A stretch of DNA of 64,000 nucleotides from Pseudomonas cavernicola (lineage in GTDB: Bacteria > Pseudomonadota > Gammaproteobacteria > Pseudomonadales > Pseudomonadaceae), in contig NZ_QYUR01000002.1 of assembly GCF_003596405.1 (NCBI RefSeq), positions 512,501 to 576,500 on the forward strand. The letters are read 5' to 3'. Shown here one piece after another: positions 32,199 to 43,428 of the stretch. The number at the start of each line of letters is the position of its first letter. The stretch's first letter is position 1. A model generated the notes under the pieces. It did not search any database. It was not told where the DNA came from and was given only the letters and a program-made list of their open reading frames with translations. The position numbers were made by a program, and so were the translations under genes.

Positions 32199-32324
32199 TA
32201 CAAGGGTCTCCGACGGCGCTAGCCGTTGTGCGGGTCATGCTTTATTATCCAGCATCTTTTTCAGCCCATCGAGAGGCGTGCGGTCCTAGCGGGCCGTTGG
32301 CGCGCAGGAAGCCCGGACTACAAG

Positions 32325-35093
32325 ATGGCAGTAAAATACCCCGCGTTTCGCAAAAAATTTCCGCTGCTGGTCACCGGCAGTCTATTGGCACTGCAACCCG
32401 TTGCCACTCAATATGTGGTCGCCGCCGAGCAGTATGACTGCCAGGTGTCCGCATCTGGCGGCTGGGCCTGTACCCCGAAAGCGGATGCCACCGCGCTCCC
32501 ACCACGCCCAGTGCATAGCACTGGCGCGGTGAGCTCGACGGTTGGCACTGTCGCGGAAAAGCCGAGCACAACAGGTGCGGCCACCGAAGGGCAACCCACT
32601 CAGTTGGTTACCGAGAGCGAGGGCAAAGGCCTGGCTACGCGTAGCGCTGATTTCAGTCATCTGGACTGGGTGCCCCGCGACAAGCTCACCGCCGCCCAGC
32701 TGGCTGAAACCGGGCCCTACTGTGCCGGCGCCTATATCGAGCCGACCCGCCCCGAGATGAACGACAAGACGCCGCTCGATGAAGCGCCGATGTTCGTCTC
32801 AGCCAAAGCCTCGCGCTATGAGCAAGAACAGCAAGTCGCCACCCTGGCCGGCGATGTGGTGGTACGTCAAGGCAGCATGCAAGTCGAAGCCGATGAGGCC
32901 AGGCTGCTCCAAGCCGAGAACCGCGGCGAACTTAACGGCAACGTCAAGCTGCGCGATAACGGCGCCCTGGTAGTCGGTGATCACGCCGAGCTGCAGCTGG
33001 ACAATGGTGAAGCCAAGATCGACAACGCCGAATACGTGCTGCATCAGTCACATACTCGCGGCAACGCCCTGTACGCCAAGCGCCAGGAAGACGCCATCAT
33101 CCGTCTCAAGGATGGTACTTACACCACATGTGAACCAGGCAGCAATACCTGGCACCTTAAGGGCAACAACATCACCCTGAACCCGGCCACCGGTTTCGGC
33201 TCCGCCACCAACGTGACGCTGCGGGTGAAAGATGTTCCAGTGTTCTACACCCCGTACATCTATTTCCCGATCGACGACCGGCGCCAGTCCGGCTTCTTGC
33301 CGCCGAGCCTCGGTAGTTCTAGCGATACCGGCTTTTTCCTGGAAACGCCGTACTACTTCAACCTGGCGCCCAACTACGACGCCACGCTGTACCCAACCTA
33401 CATGGCCAATCGCGGCCTGTTGCTGGAAGGCGAAGGACGCTACCTGACCAAGAGCAGCGAAGGCCAGCTCGGCGCCGCCTATCTGGATGACCAGGAAGAC
33501 GAGCGCAAACTGCAGTCCGAATACCAAGCCGAACGTTGGCTCTACCACTGGAAACACACGGGCGGGCTGGATTCGCGCCTACTTGCCGAGGTCGACTACA
33601 CCGACATCAGCGACCCGTACTACTTCCAGGATCTGAAAACCGATCTAGGTATCGAATCGACCAGCTATGTAAACCAGCGCGGCACCCTGACCTATCGTGG
33701 TGACAGCTACGTCGCACGACTCAATGCGCATGCCTATGAATTGGCCACGGTCACTGACATCACGCCATACGACCGCCTACCGCAAATCACCTTTGATGGC
33801 GCCCTGCCGTTCCAGCCGGGCGGACTGAACCTCACCTACGGCACCGAGTTCGTCCGTTTCGACCGCGATCTACGTGAAGGCAACTTCATCGACGAAAATG
33901 GCGCGCCAACCCTCTGGCTGGATAACAACATCACCGGCCTGGCCCGCGCCAACGGCGATCGCGCCCATCTGGAACCGGGCGTCAACCTGCCGTTGAACTG
34001 GACCTGGGGCTTCCTCACGCCCTCGGTCAAGTACCTCTATACCGATTACAAGCTGGACCTGGACAGCCTGGGTAAGAGTCAGGTGACCTCTTTCGATGAC
34101 GCTCCGGATCGCGGCGTGCCGATCTATAGCGTCGACAGCGGCCTGTACTTCGATCGCGACAGCCAATGGTTCGGCAAGAACTACCGCCAGACCCTGGAAC
34201 CGCGCCTGTTCTATCTCTACGTGCCGGAAAAAGACCAAACCGACATCCCGATCTTCGACAGCGGCGAGAGCACCTTCAACTATGCCTCGCTGTTTCGCGA
34301 GAACCGTTTCAGTGGGCACGACCGCGTCGGTGACGAGAACAAGCTGTCCCTCGGCGTGACCAACCGCTGGATCCAAGCCGACGGGTTCGAGCGTCAACGC
34401 TTCAGCATCGGCCAAGCCGCGTACTTCACCGATCGCAAAGTACAGATGCCCGGCATCGACTTCCGCACCCGTAAAGATGCGCAGTCGTCGGTTTCGCCCT
34501 ATGCACTGGAATACCTGTACCGCTTCAACCGCGACTGGCGCCTCTCTTCGGACTTCAACTGGGATCCGGACAGCCACAGCACCCGCTCCGGCAGCGCAAT
34601 GTTCCACTACCAGCCGGAAGACAACCCGAACAAGGTGGTCAACCTCGGCTATCGCTACAATAACGACACCATCATCTACAACTCCACGACTGGCGAATGG
34701 CAACAGGGCGGCGACTACACCGACCCGGTGACCGGCAAGGTCATCAAGGACTACTACAAGATCGTGCAGCACGACTTCTCGACCATCTGGCCGATCGTGC
34801 CGCAATGGAGCGCCATCGCCCGCTGGCAATATGACTACAACCGCAACCGTACTCTCGAAGCCTTCGGTGGTTTCGAGTATGACAGCTGCTGCTGGAAGCT
34901 GCGCCTGGTCAACCGTTACTGGGTCGATTATGACGAGACCAGCCTCTCTCCCGATCTGAACGAGAAAGGCGACCGCGGGATCTTCCTGCAAATCGTGCTG
35001 AAGGGCCTCGGTGGCGTCGTCGGCAATAAGGTTGAGGGTTTCCTCGACCAAGGCATTCAAGGTTACCGTGAACGTGAAGACCAAGCTTACTGA
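32325..35093 (+). CDS. lptD: LPS-assembly outer-membrane protein LptD
   Basis: The start is [33 protein letters not shown], a signal peptide, giving 922 residues. A pseudomonad-specific linker is followed by the periplasmic OstA/LptA-like domain (about 165-300; [24 protein letters not shown]) and a large C-terminal beta-barrel rich in aromatic residues. A CC pair (DSCCWKLR) near residue 855 is part of the conserved disulfide set. LptD with LptE inserts LPS into the outer leaflet. It overlaps surA at its 3' end. Confidence 0.96.
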   Translation: MAVKYPAFRKKFPLLVTGSLLALQPVATQYVVAAEQYDCQVSASGGWACTPKADATALPPRPVHSTGAVSSTVGTVAEKPSTTGAATEGQPTQLVTESEGKGLATRSADFSHLDWVPRDKLTAAQLAETGPYCAGAYIEPTRPEMNDKTPLDEAPMFVSAKASRYEQEQQVATLAGDVVVRQGSMQVEADEARLLQAENRGELNGNVKLRDNGALVVGDHAELQLDNGEAKIDNAEYVLHQSHTRGNALYAKRQEDAIIRLKDGTYTTCEPGSNTWHLKGNNITLNPATGFGSATNVTLRVKDVPVFYTPYIYFPIDDRRQSGFLPPSLGSSSDTGFFLETPYYFNLAPNYDATLYPTYMANRGLLLEGEGRYLTKSSEGQLGAAYLDDQEDERKLQSEYQAERWLYHWKHTGGLDSRLLAEVDYTDISDPYYFQDLKTDLGIESTSYVNQRGTLTYRGDSYVARLNAHAYELATVTDITPYDRLPQITFDGALPFQPGGLNLTYGTEFVRFDRDLREGNFIDENGAPTLWLDNNITGLARANGDRAHLEPGVNLPLNWTWGFLTPSVKYLYTDYKLDLDSLGKSQVTSFDDAPDRGVPIYSVDSGLYFDRDSQWFGKNYRQTLEPRLFYLYVPEKDQTDIPIFDSGESTFNYASLFRENRFSGHDRVGDENKLSLGVTNRWIQADGFERQRFSIGQAAYFTDRKVQMPGIDFRTRKDAQSSVSPYALEYLYRFNRDWRLSSDFNWDPDSHSTRSGSAMFHYQPEDNPNKVVNLGYRYNNDTIIYNSTTGEWQQGGDYTDPVTGKVIKDYYKIVQHDFSTIWPIVPQWSAIARWQYDYNRNRTLEAFGGFEYDSCCWKLRLVNRYWVDYDETSLSPDLNEKGDRGIFLQIVLKGLGGVVGNKVEGFLDQGIQGYREREDQAY

Positions 35094-36366
35094 TTGTCTG
35101 CGCCCGCTGTTGCTGGGCGCACTGTTTCTGGGTAGTGCGGCGCATGCCGAAGTGCAATCCATCAACCGCGTCGTGGCCATCGTCGATAACGACGTCATCA
35201 TGCAGAGCCAGTTGGATAGCCGCCTGCGCGAGGTGCAACAAACCATCGCCAAGCGCGGCGCCGCCTTGCCACCGGAGCATGTGTTGAGCCAACAGGTGCT
35301 GGAACGGCTGATCATCGAGAATATCCAGCTGCAAATCGGTGATCGCTCGGGAATCCGCATCACCGACGAAGAACTGAACCAGGCGATCGGCACGATCGCC
35401 CAGCGCAATAACATGAGCGTCGAACAGTTCCGCGCCGCGCTGGCCCAGGACGGCCTGTCCTACGACGATGCCCGCGACCAGGTACGCCGGGAAATGGTCA
35501 TCAGCCGCGTGCGGCAACGGCGAGTGGCCGAGCGTATTCAAGTGACCGACCAGGAAGTGCAAAACTTCCTCGCTTCCGATCTTGGCAAAATGCAGCTCTC
35601 GGAAGAGTTCCGCCTGGCCAACATCCTCATTCCAGTCCCGGAAAGCTCGTCGCCAGAGACCATTCAGGCCGCCGACCGTCAAGCCAAAGAGCTCTATCAG
35701 CAACTGCAGCAAGGCGCCGACTTTGCTCAGCTGGCGATCGCCCGTTCGGCCAGTGAAACCGCTCTGGAAGGCGGCGAAATGGGCTGGCGCAAAGCCGCAC
35801 AGATGCCACCGCCGTTCGACGGCATGATTAGCGCCCTATCCGTCGGTGAAGTGACCGAACCGATGCGCACTCCCGGCGGTTTTATCATTCTCAAGCTGCT
35901 GGAAAAGCGCGGTGGCGGCTCCCAGGTGCGTGACGAAGTGCATGTCCGGCACATCCTGATCAAGCCGAGTGAAATCCGCAGCGAAGCGGAGACCCAGCGT
36001 CTGGCCGAGCGTCTCTATGAGCGCATTCTGGCAGGCGAAGATTTTGCCGAACTGGCCAAAAGCTTCTCGGAAGACCCAGGCTCTGCGCTGAATGGTGGCG
36101 ATCTGAACTGGATCGACCCGAACGCCCTGGTTCCGGAATTCCGCGCGGTTATGGCGCATACCGCCAGTGGTGATCTGTCCAAGCCGTTCAAGAGCCCCTA
36201 CGGCTGGCACGTGCTGCAGGTCATGGGGCGGCGCGCCACGGATAGCAGCGAAGAGTTCCGCAAACAGCAGGCTTTGAATGTGCTACGCAACCGCAAGTAC
36301 GACGAAGAACTGCAAGCCTGGTTGCGCCAAATCCGCGACGAGGCCTATGTAGAAACCAAGCTGTGA
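35068..36366 (+). CDS. surA: Periplasmic peptidyl-prolyl isomerase and chaperone SurA
   Basis: The start is uncertain between GTG 35068 and GTG 35074; I chose 35068, with AAGG 5 nt upstream (432 residues). Both lie inside the lptD 3' end. A signal peptide ends near GSAAHA. The N-terminal chaperone domain ([23 protein letters not shown]) is followed by two parvulin domains (about 175-280 and 285-385; the second with [10 protein letters not shown]) and a C-terminal helix. SurA assists outer-membrane proteins including LptD. Confidence 0.95.
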   Translation: MNVKTKLTDCLRPLLLGALFLGSAAHAEVQSINRVVAIVDNDVIMQSQLDSRLREVQQTIAKRGAALPPEHVLSQQVLERLIIENIQLQIGDRSGIRITDEELNQAIGTIAQRNNMSVEQFRAALAQDGLSYDDARDQVRREMVISRVRQRRVAERIQVTDQEVQNFLASDLGKMQLSEEFRLANILIPVPESSSPETIQAADRQAKELYQQLQQGADFAQLAIARSASETALEGGEMGWRKAAQMPPPFDGMISALSVGEVTEPMRTPGGFIILKLLEKRGGGSQVRDEVHVRHILIKPSEIRSEAETQRLAERLYERILAGEDFAELAKSFSEDPGSALNGGDLNWIDPNALVPEFRAVMAHTASGDLSKPFKSPYGWHVLQVMGRRATDSSEEFRKQQALNVLRNRKYDEELQAWLRQIRDEAYVETKL

Positions 36367-37349
36367 CTCCACAACGCTTCGCTCTAACGCCTGGCGAGCC
36401 GGCCGGTATCGGTCCTGACCTATGCCTGCTACTCGCCCAACACGCCCAGCCCCATCCCCTGATCGCGATTGCCAGCCGTGACCTGCTCGTCGAGCGGGCC
36501 GCGCAGCTGGCGCTAGACGTACGCTTGTTGGCGGTCACGCCAGACGCCTGGCCGGATACTCCGGCAGCGGCCGGCAGCCTGTACGTCTGGGATACGCCCT
36601 TGCGCTCAGCGGTGGAGCCCGGCCAGCTAGCCCCTGCAAATGCCACCTATGTGCTGGAAACCCTGACGCGGGCTGGCCAAGGGTGCATGAACGGGGACTT
36701 CGCCGGGATGATCACCGCCCCGGTGCACAAAGGCGTGATCAACGAAGCGGGCATTGCCTTCTCCGGTCACACCGAGTTCCTTGCCGAGCTCACCCACACC
36801 GCACAAGTGGTGATGCTCTTGGCTACCCGCGGCCTGCGCGTAGCCCTGGTGACCACGCATCTGCCACTTAAAGACGTGGCTGCCGCCATTACTGCCGAAC
36901 GCCTGGAGCGGGTCACCCGCATCCTGCACGCCGATCTGGTCAGCAAGTTCGGCATCGCCGCGCCGCGCATCCTAGTCTGCGGCCTTAATCCACATGCAGG
37001 TGAAGGTGGTCATCTTGGCCGCGAAGAGATCGACGTCATTGAACCCACTCTGGAACGCCTGCGCAGCGAAGGCTTGAACCTGATTGGCCCGTTGCCGGCC
37101 GACACCCTTTTCACCCCCAAATATCTGGAGCACTGCGACGCAGTGCTGGCGATGTACCACGACCAGGGCTTGCCGGTGCTGAAATACAAAGGCTTCGGTG
37201 CCGCCGTCAATGTGACCCTGGGCCTACCGATCATCCGCACCTCGGTCGATCACGGCACCGCGCTGGATCTCGCCGGTAGCGGCAAGATCGACACCGGCAG
37301 CCTGCAGGTCGCGCTGGAAACCGCCTACCAGATGGCAGAACACTTATGA
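36363..37349 (+). CDS. pdxA: 4-hydroxythreonine-4-phosphate dehydrogenase
   Basis: The protein has 328 residues and starts with GTG overlapping the surA stop (GTGA). Family motifs are [55 protein letters not shown] and [13 protein letters not shown] with metal-binding histidines. It oxidises 4-phosphohydroxythreonine in pyridoxal-5-phosphate synthesis. The surA-pdxA-rsmA-apaGH order is the common gammaproteobacterial one. Confidence 0.97.
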   Translation: MTPQRFALTPGEPAGIGPDLCLLLAQHAQPHPLIAIASRDLLVERAAQLALDVRLLAVTPDAWPDTPAAAGSLYVWDTPLRSAVEPGQLAPANATYVLETLTRAGQGCMNGDFAGMITAPVHKGVINEAGIAFSGHTEFLAELTHTAQVVMLLATRGLRVALVTTHLPLKDVAAAITAERLERVTRILHADLVSKFGIAAPRILVCGLNPHAGEGGHLGREEIDVIEPTLERLRSEGLNLIGPLPADTLFTPKYLEHCDAVLAMYHDQGLPVLKYKGFGAAVNVTLGLPIIRTSVDHGTALDLAGSGKIDTGSLQVALETAYQMAEHL

Positions 37350-38152
37350 CTGAGCACTACCAGCACCGCGCCCGTAAGCGCTTCGGCCAAAACTTTTTGC
37401 ATGATGCCGGGGTGATTCACCGCATCTTGCGCGCCATCTACGCCCGCCCAACTGAGCGTTTACTTGAGATTGGCCCAGGCCAGGGTGCACTGACAGAAGG
37501 TCTGCTCGCTAGCGGCGCACACCTCGACGTGGTCGAATTGGATTTGGATCTGATCCCACTGCTCAAGCATAAATTCGATAGCAACCCCAACTTCACCCTG
37601 CACCAGGGCGATGCGTTGAAGTTCGACTTCGCCAGCCTGAATCCCCCGCCTCACAGTCTGCGCGTGGTTGGCAACCTGCCGTACAACATCTCTACGCCGT
37701 TGATTTTCCATCTGCTCGAGCATGCTTCGCTGATCCGCGACATGCACTTTATGCTGCAGAAGGAAGTGGTCGAGCGCCTGGCGGCAACGCCCGGTGGTGG
37801 CGACTGGGGCCGTCTGTCGATCATGGTGCAGTACCACTGCCAGGTGGAGCATCTGTTCAATGTCGGCTCTGGCGCCTTCAAGCCTGCGCCCAAGGTCGAC
37901 TCGGCCATCGTTCGCCTGGTCCCGCATGAAACCCTGCCGCACCCGGCGAAAGACCATCGGCAACTCGAGCGCGTGGTCCGCGAGGCATTTAACCAGCGCC
38001 GCAAAACGCTGCGCAATACGCTGAAAGCCCTACTCAGCAGCGACGCGATCGAAGCCGCCAATGTCGATGGCAGCCTGCGCCCAGAGCAACTGGATTTGGC
38101 CGCCTTTGTCCGTCTGGCGGACAAACTGTGTGAGCAGACAAGCGCCGAGTAG
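37346..38152 (+). CDS. rsmA: 16S rRNA (adenine1518/1519-N6)-dimethyltransferase
   Basis: This is a 268-residue KsgA methyltransferase. The AdoMet motif is [15 protein letters not shown], and the catalytic motif IV is [13 protein letters not shown]. The opening [14 protein letters not shown] is diagnostic. It dimethylates two adenines near the 3' end of 16S rRNA. Its ATG overlaps the pdxA stop by 4 nt. A 131-bp MITE-like repeat separates it from apaG. Confidence 0.97.
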   Translation: MTEHYQHRARKRFGQNFLHDAGVIHRILRAIYARPTERLLEIGPGQGALTEGLLASGAHLDVVELDLDLIPLLKHKFDSNPNFTLHQGDALKFDFASLNPPPHSLRVVGNLPYNISTPLIFHLLEHASLIRDMHFMLQKEVVERLAATPGGGDWGRLSIMVQYHCQVEHLFNVGSGAFKPAPKVDSAIVRLVPHETLPHPAKDHRQLERVVREAFNQRRKTLRNTLKALLSSDAIEAANVDGSLRPEQLDLAAFVRLADKLCEQTSAE

Positions 38153-38158
38153 GCGCCC

Positions 38159-38289
38159 TAGTGTGCTGTCTCGGAAATACGCTGAAGACGTTGGCGAGTG
38201 TATTTTGTTGCCAGGCAAGGAGCGGCAACGAGGTAATACGGCAAATGACACCGCCAAAATTGAACAGTTATTTTTGAGACAGCGCACTA
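38159..38289. mobile_element. 131-bp MITE-like element between rsmA and apaG
   Basis: The ends are 14-bp inverted repeats with one mismatch: TAGTGTGCTGTCTC at 38159-38172 and GAGACAGCGCACTA at 38276-38289. TA at both extremes would fit a TA target duplication as used by Tc1/IS630-type transposases. No open frame lies inside. It splits an operon that is usually compact and may alter apaGH expression. Confidence 0.65.
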
Positions 38290-38328
38290 AACTCGACTCC
38301 CGGCTGTTCCGCTATCAGAGCCATTCGC

Positions 38329-38709
38329 ATGTCCGATCCCCGTTACCAGGTCGACGTCAGCGTCGTCACCCGTTTTCTCCCGGAGCAGTCGCAGCCGGAG
38401 CAGAACCGCTTTGCTTTCGCCTATACCGTGACCATCTACAACCACGGCCAGCTACCGGCCAAGCTGCTGTCGCGTCACTGGCTGATTACCGATGGTGACG
38501 GCCGCGTACAGGAAGTCCGCGGCCCTGGCGTGGTTGGCCAGCAGCCGCTGATCGAGCCGGGCGAAAGCCACACTTACAGCAGCGGCACGGTCATGGGCAC
38601 CAGCGTCGGCAATATGCAGGGTAGTTACCAGATGCTCGCCGATGACGGTAAACGCTTCGACGCGATCATCGCGCCGTTTCGCCTGGCCGTGCCCGGAGCC
38701 CTGCACTGA
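38329..38709 (+). CDS. apaG: ApaG protein
   Basis: This is a 126-residue beta-sandwich protein of the ApaG/DUF525 family. It begins [20 protein letters not shown] and contains [34 protein letters not shown], the family core. Its biochemical role is not known; it is linked to apaH by order. The stop overlaps the apaH ATG by one base (TGATG). Confidence 0.95.
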   Translation: MSDPRYQVDVSVVTRFLPEQSQPEQNRFAFAYTVTIYNHGQLPAKLLSRHWLITDGDGRVQEVRGPGVVGQQPLIEPGESHTYSSGTVMGTSVGNMQGSYQMLADDGKRFDAIIAPFRLAVPGALH

Positions 38710-39533
38710 TGACGGTGTATGCTGTCGGCGATCTGCAAGGCTGTCTGGAACCACTGCAATGCCTGCTGCACCGCGTCGCCTTTGATCCCGCCAAAGACCG
38801 CCTATGGCTGGTCGGCGACTTGGTCAATCGCGGCCCGCAGTCACTGGAGACCCTGCGTTTTCTCTACGCCATGCGCGGCTCACTGGTTTGCGTACTCGGC
38901 AATCATGACCTGCACCTGCTGGCGGTGGCGCACAATATCGAACGGCTGAAGAAAGCCGACACCCTGCGCGAAATCCTTGAGGCGCCGGATCGCGACGACC
39001 TGCTCGACTGGCTGCGTCGGCAAAAGCTCCTGCACTACGACGCCGAGCGCGACATCACGCTGGTACATGCCGGCATCCCACCGCAGTGGACACTGAAAAA
39101 AGCGCTCAAATGTGCCGCTGAGGTCGAAGAAGCCCTGCTCGACGATGCCCGCCTGCCACTGTTCCTCGACGGCATGTATGGCAACGAGCCGACCAAGTGG
39201 GACAAGGACCTCAAGGGCGTGACGCGCCTACGGGTGATCACCAACTACTTCACCCGCATGCGTTTTTGCAAAGCCGACGGCACACTAGACCTGAAGAGCA
39301 AAGAAGGGCTCGACAGCGCACCGCCCGGCTATGCCCCCTGGTTCAGCTACTCAGAGCGCAAAACCCGCGGGCAAAAGCTGATCTTCGGCCACTGGGCCGC
39401 CCTGGAAGGCCAGTGCCACGAGCCCGGCCTGTTTGCCCTCGACACCGGTTGTGTGTGGGGCGGCGCCATGACTTTATTGAATGTCGATAGCGGCGAGCGC
39501 CATCGCTGCGACTGTACGGAGAACCGTCCATGA
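38709..39533 (+). CDS. apaH: Bis(5'-nucleosyl)-tetraphosphatase, symmetrical
   Basis: The protein has 274 residues. Metallophosphatase motifs are [34 protein letters not shown] and the C-terminal IFGHWAAL. ApaH splits Ap4A to two ADP and also removes NpnN caps from RNA. It is coupled to apaG upstream and overlaps glpE by 4 nt downstream. Confidence 0.97.
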   Translation: MTVYAVGDLQGCLEPLQCLLHRVAFDPAKDRLWLVGDLVNRGPQSLETLRFLYAMRGSLVCVLGNHDLHLLAVAHNIERLKKADTLREILEAPDRDDLLDWLRRQKLLHYDAERDITLVHAGIPPQWTLKKALKCAAEVEEALLDDARLPLFLDGMYGNEPTKWDKDLKGVTRLRVITNYFTRMRFCKADGTLDLKSKEGLDSAPPGYAPWFSYSERKTRGQKLIFGHWAALEGQCHEPGLFALDTGCVWGGAMTLLNVDSGERHRCDCTENRP

Positions 39534-39859
39534 GTGATTTCAAACGCATCCCCCCCGAACAGGCCCACGCCCTGCGCGAGCAAGGTGCAGTGGTGGTCGA
39601 CATTCGTGACCCACAGAGCTTTGCCCTCGGTCATATCAGCGGCTCACGGCATCTGGACAACCACTCGCTACATGACTTCATCGCCAAGGCCGACCTCGAT
39701 AAGCCGCTGATCGTCACCTGCTACCATGGCAATTCCAGCCAAAGCGCCGCAGCGTATCTGGTCAACCAGGGCTTCTCCGAGGTTTACAGCCTGGATGGCG
39801 GCTTCGAGCTATGGCGCACCACCTTCCCGGCCGAGACCGCTACCGAGCAGGCCGAATAA
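39530..39859 (+). CDS. glpE: Thiosulfate sulfurtransferase GlpE
   Basis: This is a 109-residue single-domain rhodanese. The catalytic loop is TCYHGNSSQ with C64, and the entry motif is [16 protein letters not shown]. It moves sulfane sulfur from thiosulfate to cyanide or thioredoxin-like acceptors. It is the last gene of the lptD-to-glpE run. Confidence 0.96.
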   Translation: MSDFKRIPPEQAHALREQGAVVVDIRDPQSFALGHISGSRHLDNHSLHDFIAKADLDKPLIVTCYHGNSSQSAAAYLVNQGFSEVYSLDGGFELWRTTFPAETATEQAE

Positions 39860-40140
39860 AAATTTTCTGGATGGCGACCCCGCGCCATCCCTGGGCTTGC
39901 GCCCTGCTCTGACGAACGGTAATTCGCACTTATCGTTCGTTGCCCCTTGATCTTGCCAATTCCGAACTATCCTTACCCCAGGCCATCCAAAATAGGGGAG
40001 AGCCGGCACACCGGCTTCCGGGCTATCGGCAGTGACCTTTAGGTGTTCTGGGGGATTCTCATCCGCCGACTCGTCGGCTGATTGCCAGCACCCGCACGAC
40101 CGATCCCGCGCCGGCTCCGAGTATCAAGCGAGGTGACGTC
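39860..40140. other. Intergenic region upstream of prkA
   Basis: No gene is visible. A perfect 8-bp hairpin (GGATGGCG at 39869-39876 and CGCCATCC at 39883-39890) follows glpE and may help end its transcript. The remaining 250 nt should contain the prkA promoter, but I cannot assign a sigma factor with confidence. Confidence 0.5.
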
Positions 40141-42063
40141 ATGAGTATTTTCAGCCACTTCCAACAACGTTTCGAAGCGACCCGCCAGGAGGAGTATTCC
40201 CTTCAGGAGTACCTCGAACTGTGCAAGCAGGACCGCAGCGCCTATGCCACCGCGGCCGAACGCCTGCTGCTGGCCATCGGCGAACCGGAGCTGATTGATA
40301 CCTCCCACAACTCCCGACTATCGCGGATCTTCTCCAACAAGGTGATCCGCCGCTACCCGGCCTTCGCCGACTTCCATGGCATGGAAGAGTGCATCGACCA
40401 GATGGTCTCCTTCTTCCGCCATGCCGCCCAAGGCCTGGAAGAGAAGAAGCAGATCCTCTATCTGCTCGGCCCCGTCGGTGGCGGCAAATCGTCACTCGCG
40501 GAAAAGCTCAAACAACTGATGGAGAAGGTGCCCTTCTACGCGATCAAGGGCTCACCGGTATTCGAGACGCCGCTGGGGCTGTTCAATACCGCCGAGGACG
40601 GCGCGATTCTCGAAGAGGACTTCGGCATTCCACGGCGCTACCTGAGCACAGTCATCTCGCCGTGGGCGACCAAGCGCCTGATCGAGTTCGGTGGCGACAT
40701 CAGCCAATTCCGCGTGGTCAAACTCTACCCGTCGATCCTTAATCAGATCGCCATCGCCAAGACCGAACCAGGCGATGAGAACAACCAGGACATCTCCGCC
40801 TTGGTCGGCAAGGTCGACATCCGCAAGCTGGAAGACTTCCCGCAGAACGACGCCGACGCCTACAGCTACTCCGGCGCCCTGTGCCGCTCCAACCAGGGCC
40901 TGATGGAGTTCGTCGAGATGTTCAAGGCACCGATCAAGGTGCTGCACCCATTGCTGACAGCCACCCAGGAAGGCAACTACAACAGCACCGAGGGCCTCGG
41001 CGGCCTGCCGTTCAGCGGCATCCTGCTGGCCCACTCGAATGAGTCGGAATGGCATAGTTTCCGCAACAACAAGAACAACGAAGCCTTTATCGATCGGATC
41101 TACATCGTCAAGGTGCCCTACTGCCTGCGCGTCAGCGACGAGATCAAGATTTACGACAAGCTGCTGTTCAACAGTTCCCTGTCCAAGGCCCATTGCGCCC
41201 CAGACACCCTGAAGATGCTGGCGCAGTTCTCGGTACTCTCGCGCCTGAAGGAGCCGGAAAACTCCAACGTCTACTCGAAGATGCGCGTCTACGACGGCGA
41301 GAACCTCAAGGACACCGATCCCAAGGCCAAGTCGATCCAGGAATACCGCGACAACGCCGGAGTCGACGAAGGCATGAATGGCCTGTCGACCCGCTTCGCC
41401 TTCAAGATCCTCTCCAAGGTCTTCAACTTCGACCCGCACGAAATCGCCGCGAATCCGGTGCACTTGCTGTATGTGCTGGAACAACAGATCGAGCAGGAAC
41501 AATTCCCCGCCGAGGTACGCGAACGCTACCTGCGCTACATCAAGGAATACCTGGCGCCACGCTATATCGAGTTCATCGGCAAGGAGATCCAGACCGCCTA
41601 CCTCGAGTCTTACAGCGAGTACGGCCAGAACATCTTCGATCGCTATGTGCTGTACGCCGACTTCTGGATCCAGGACCAGGAATACCGCGACCCGGAAACC
41701 GGCGAAATTCTCAATCGCGTGGCCCTTAACGAGGAGCTGGAGAAGATCGAAAAACCCGCCGGGATCAGCAACCCGAAGGATTTCCGCAACGAAATCGTCA
41801 ACTTCGTGCTGCGTGCCCGCGCCAACAACAACGGCAAGAACCCGACCTGGCTCAGCTACGAGAAGCTGCGCGTGGTGATCGAGAAGAAGATGTTCTCCAA
41901 CACCGAGGATCTGCTGCCGGTCATCAGCTTCAACGCCAAAGCGAGCAAGGAGGATCAACAGAAACACAACGACTTTGTCTCCCGCATGGTCGAGCGCGGC
42001 TACACAGACAAGCAGGTTCGCTTGCTGTCAGAATGGTATCTGCGGGTCCGGAAGTCGCAGTAA
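40141..42063 (+). CDS. prkA: PrkA family serine protein kinase
   Basis: This 640-residue protein has an N-terminal AAA-like domain with P-loop [16 protein letters not shown] (about 110-125) and a C-terminal PrkA domain. PrkA (YeaG in E. coli) is a stress- and starvation-linked protein, described as a serine kinase and in some bacteria as an AAA+ protease. It is the first gene of the conserved prkA-yeaH-spoVR trio. Confidence 0.95.
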   Translation: MSIFSHFQQRFEATRQEEYSLQEYLELCKQDRSAYATAAERLLLAIGEPELIDTSHNSRLSRIFSNKVIRRYPAFADFHGMEECIDQMVSFFRHAAQGLEEKKQILYLLGPVGGGKSSLAEKLKQLMEKVPFYAIKGSPVFETPLGLFNTAEDGAILEEDFGIPRRYLSTVISPWATKRLIEFGGDISQFRVVKLYPSILNQIAIAKTEPGDENNQDISALVGKVDIRKLEDFPQNDADAYSYSGALCRSNQGLMEFVEMFKAPIKVLHPLLTATQEGNYNSTEGLGGLPFSGILLAHSNESEWHSFRNNKNNEAFIDRIYIVKVPYCLRVSDEIKIYDKLLFNSSLSKAHCAPDTLKMLAQFSVLSRLKEPENSNVYSKMRVYDGENLKDTDPKAKSIQEYRDNAGVDEGMNGLSTRFAFKILSKVFNFDPHEIAANPVHLLYVLEQQIEQEQFPAEVRERYLRYIKEYLAPRYIEFIGKEIQTAYLESYSEYGQNIFDRYVLYADFWIQDQEYRDPETGEILNRVALNEELEKIEKPAGISNPKDFRNEIVNFVLRARANNNGKNPTWLSYEKLRVVIEKKMFSNTEDLLPVISFNAKASKEDQQKHNDFVSRMVERGYTDKQVRLLSEWYLRVRKSQ

Positions 42064-42145
42064 CCCGCCACCGGCCTGGCCGGTCGTTGTTGTTGTTGCC
42101 GCAGAGCCTGTGCCCAGTAACGGCCGCAGGCTCGAAGGAGCGCCC

Positions 42146-43417
42146 ATGAGCTATGTGATCGACCGCCGTCTGAACGGCAAGAACAAGAGTACGGTGAACC
42201 GCCAGCGCTTCCTGCGGCGCTACCGTGATCACATCAAGAAGGCGGTGGAAGAAGCCGTCAGCCGCCGCTCCATCACCGACATGGAGCATGGCGAACAGAT
42301 CAGCATTCCCGGTCGCGATATCGACGAGCCGTTGTTTCATCACGGCCGTGGCGGCAAGCAGACCATCGTCCATCCAGGTAACAAGGAGTTCACCGCTGGC
42401 GAACGCATCCCGCGCCCAGCAGGCGGTGGCGGCGGCAAAGGCCCCGGCAAGGCCAGCAACACTGGCGAGGGCATGGACGAGTTCGTCTTCCAGATCACGC
42501 AGGAGGAATTTCTCGACTTCATGTTCGAGGATCTGGAGCTACCCAACCTGGTAAAACGTCACCTGGCTGGCAGCGACACCTTCAAAACGGTGCGCGCGGG
42601 GATCAGCAATCAAGGCAATCCCTCGCGGATCAATATCGTCCGCACCTTGAGGTCAGCCCATGCACGACGTATCGCGCTGTCCGGCAGCAGCCGCATTAAA
42701 CTGCATCTTACAGAGCTCGAACTGGAACGGCTTAAACGCGAAGAACCCGACAACTTCGACGACATTCAACGCATTGAAGCCGAAGTAATTCGTCTGCGCG
42801 CACGCATCAAAAAAGTGCCCTTCCTCGACACCTTCGACCTCAAGTACAACCTGCTGGTCAAGCAACCGAATCCCAGCTCCAAGGCGGTAATGTTCTGCCT
42901 GATGGACGTCTCCGGCTCCATGACCCAATCCACCAAGGACATCGCCAAACGCTTCTTCATCCTCTTGTACCTGTTCCTCAAGCGGAACTACGAGAAGATC
43001 GAGGTGGTGTTTATCCGCCACCACACCAGCGCCCGCGAAGTCGATGAGGAGGAGTTCTTCTACTCCCGGGAAACCGGCGGCACCATCGTGTCCAGCGCCC
43101 TCAAGCTGATGCAGGAAGTCATGGCCGAGCGTTATCCGATCAACGAATGGAACATCTACGCCGCCCAGGCCTCGGACGGTGACAACTGGAATGATGACTC
43201 GCCTATTTGCCGTGACATCCTGCTCAAGCAGATCATGCCGTTCGTGCAGTACTTCACCTACGTCGAGATCACCCCGCGCGAACACCAGGCGCTGTGGTTC
43301 GAGTACGAGCAGGTCAGAGAGTCCTTCGACGACACCTTCGCCCAGCAGCAGCTGGTGTCCGCCGGAGACATCTATCCGGTGTTCCGCGAACTCTTCCAGC
43401 GCCGGCTCGTAACATGA
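42146..43417 (+). CDS. YeaH/YhbH family protein (DUF444)
   Basis: The start is [27 protein letters not shown] (423 residues) after GAAGGAG; the open frame continues upstream but lies in the intergenic gap. A glycine-rich linker ([12 protein letters not shown]) near residue 95 is typical. The C-terminal half looks like a von Willebrand A fold with a MIDAS-like DVSGSM. It is coexpressed with PrkA in E. coli and linked to starvation stress. It is likely coupled to spoVR. Confidence 0.94.
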   Translation: MSYVIDRRLNGKNKSTVNRQRFLRRYRDHIKKAVEEAVSRRSITDMEHGEQISIPGRDIDEPLFHHGRGGKQTIVHPGNKEFTAGERIPRPAGGGGGKGPGKASNTGEGMDEFVFQITQEEFLDFMFEDLELPNLVKRHLAGSDTFKTVRAGISNQGNPSRINIVRTLRSAHARRIALSGSSRIKLHLTELELERLKREEPDNFDDIQRIEAEVIRLRARIKKVPFLDTFDLKYNLLVKQPNPSSKAVMFCLMDVSGSMTQSTKDIAKRFFILLYLFLKRNYEKIEVVFIRHHTSAREVDEEEFFYSRETGGTIVSSALKLMQEVMAERYPINEWNIYAAQASDGDNWNDDSPICRDILLKQIMPFVQYFTYVEITPREHQALWFEYEQVRESFDDTFAQQQLVSAGDIYPVFRELFQRRLVT

Positions 43418-43428
43418 GGTCTTTTGAC

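Noticed and set aside
33870..35414. Long open frame (514 codons) on the minus strand across lptD and surA
   Set aside because: It is antisense to two well-supported genes and has low-complexity Val/Asp/Ala-rich composition typical of reverse-frame GC bias; no domain is recognisable.
40552..41967. Long open frame (471 codons) on the minus strand inside prkA
   Set aside because: It lies entirely within the clearly coding prkA and reads as biased antisense sequence.
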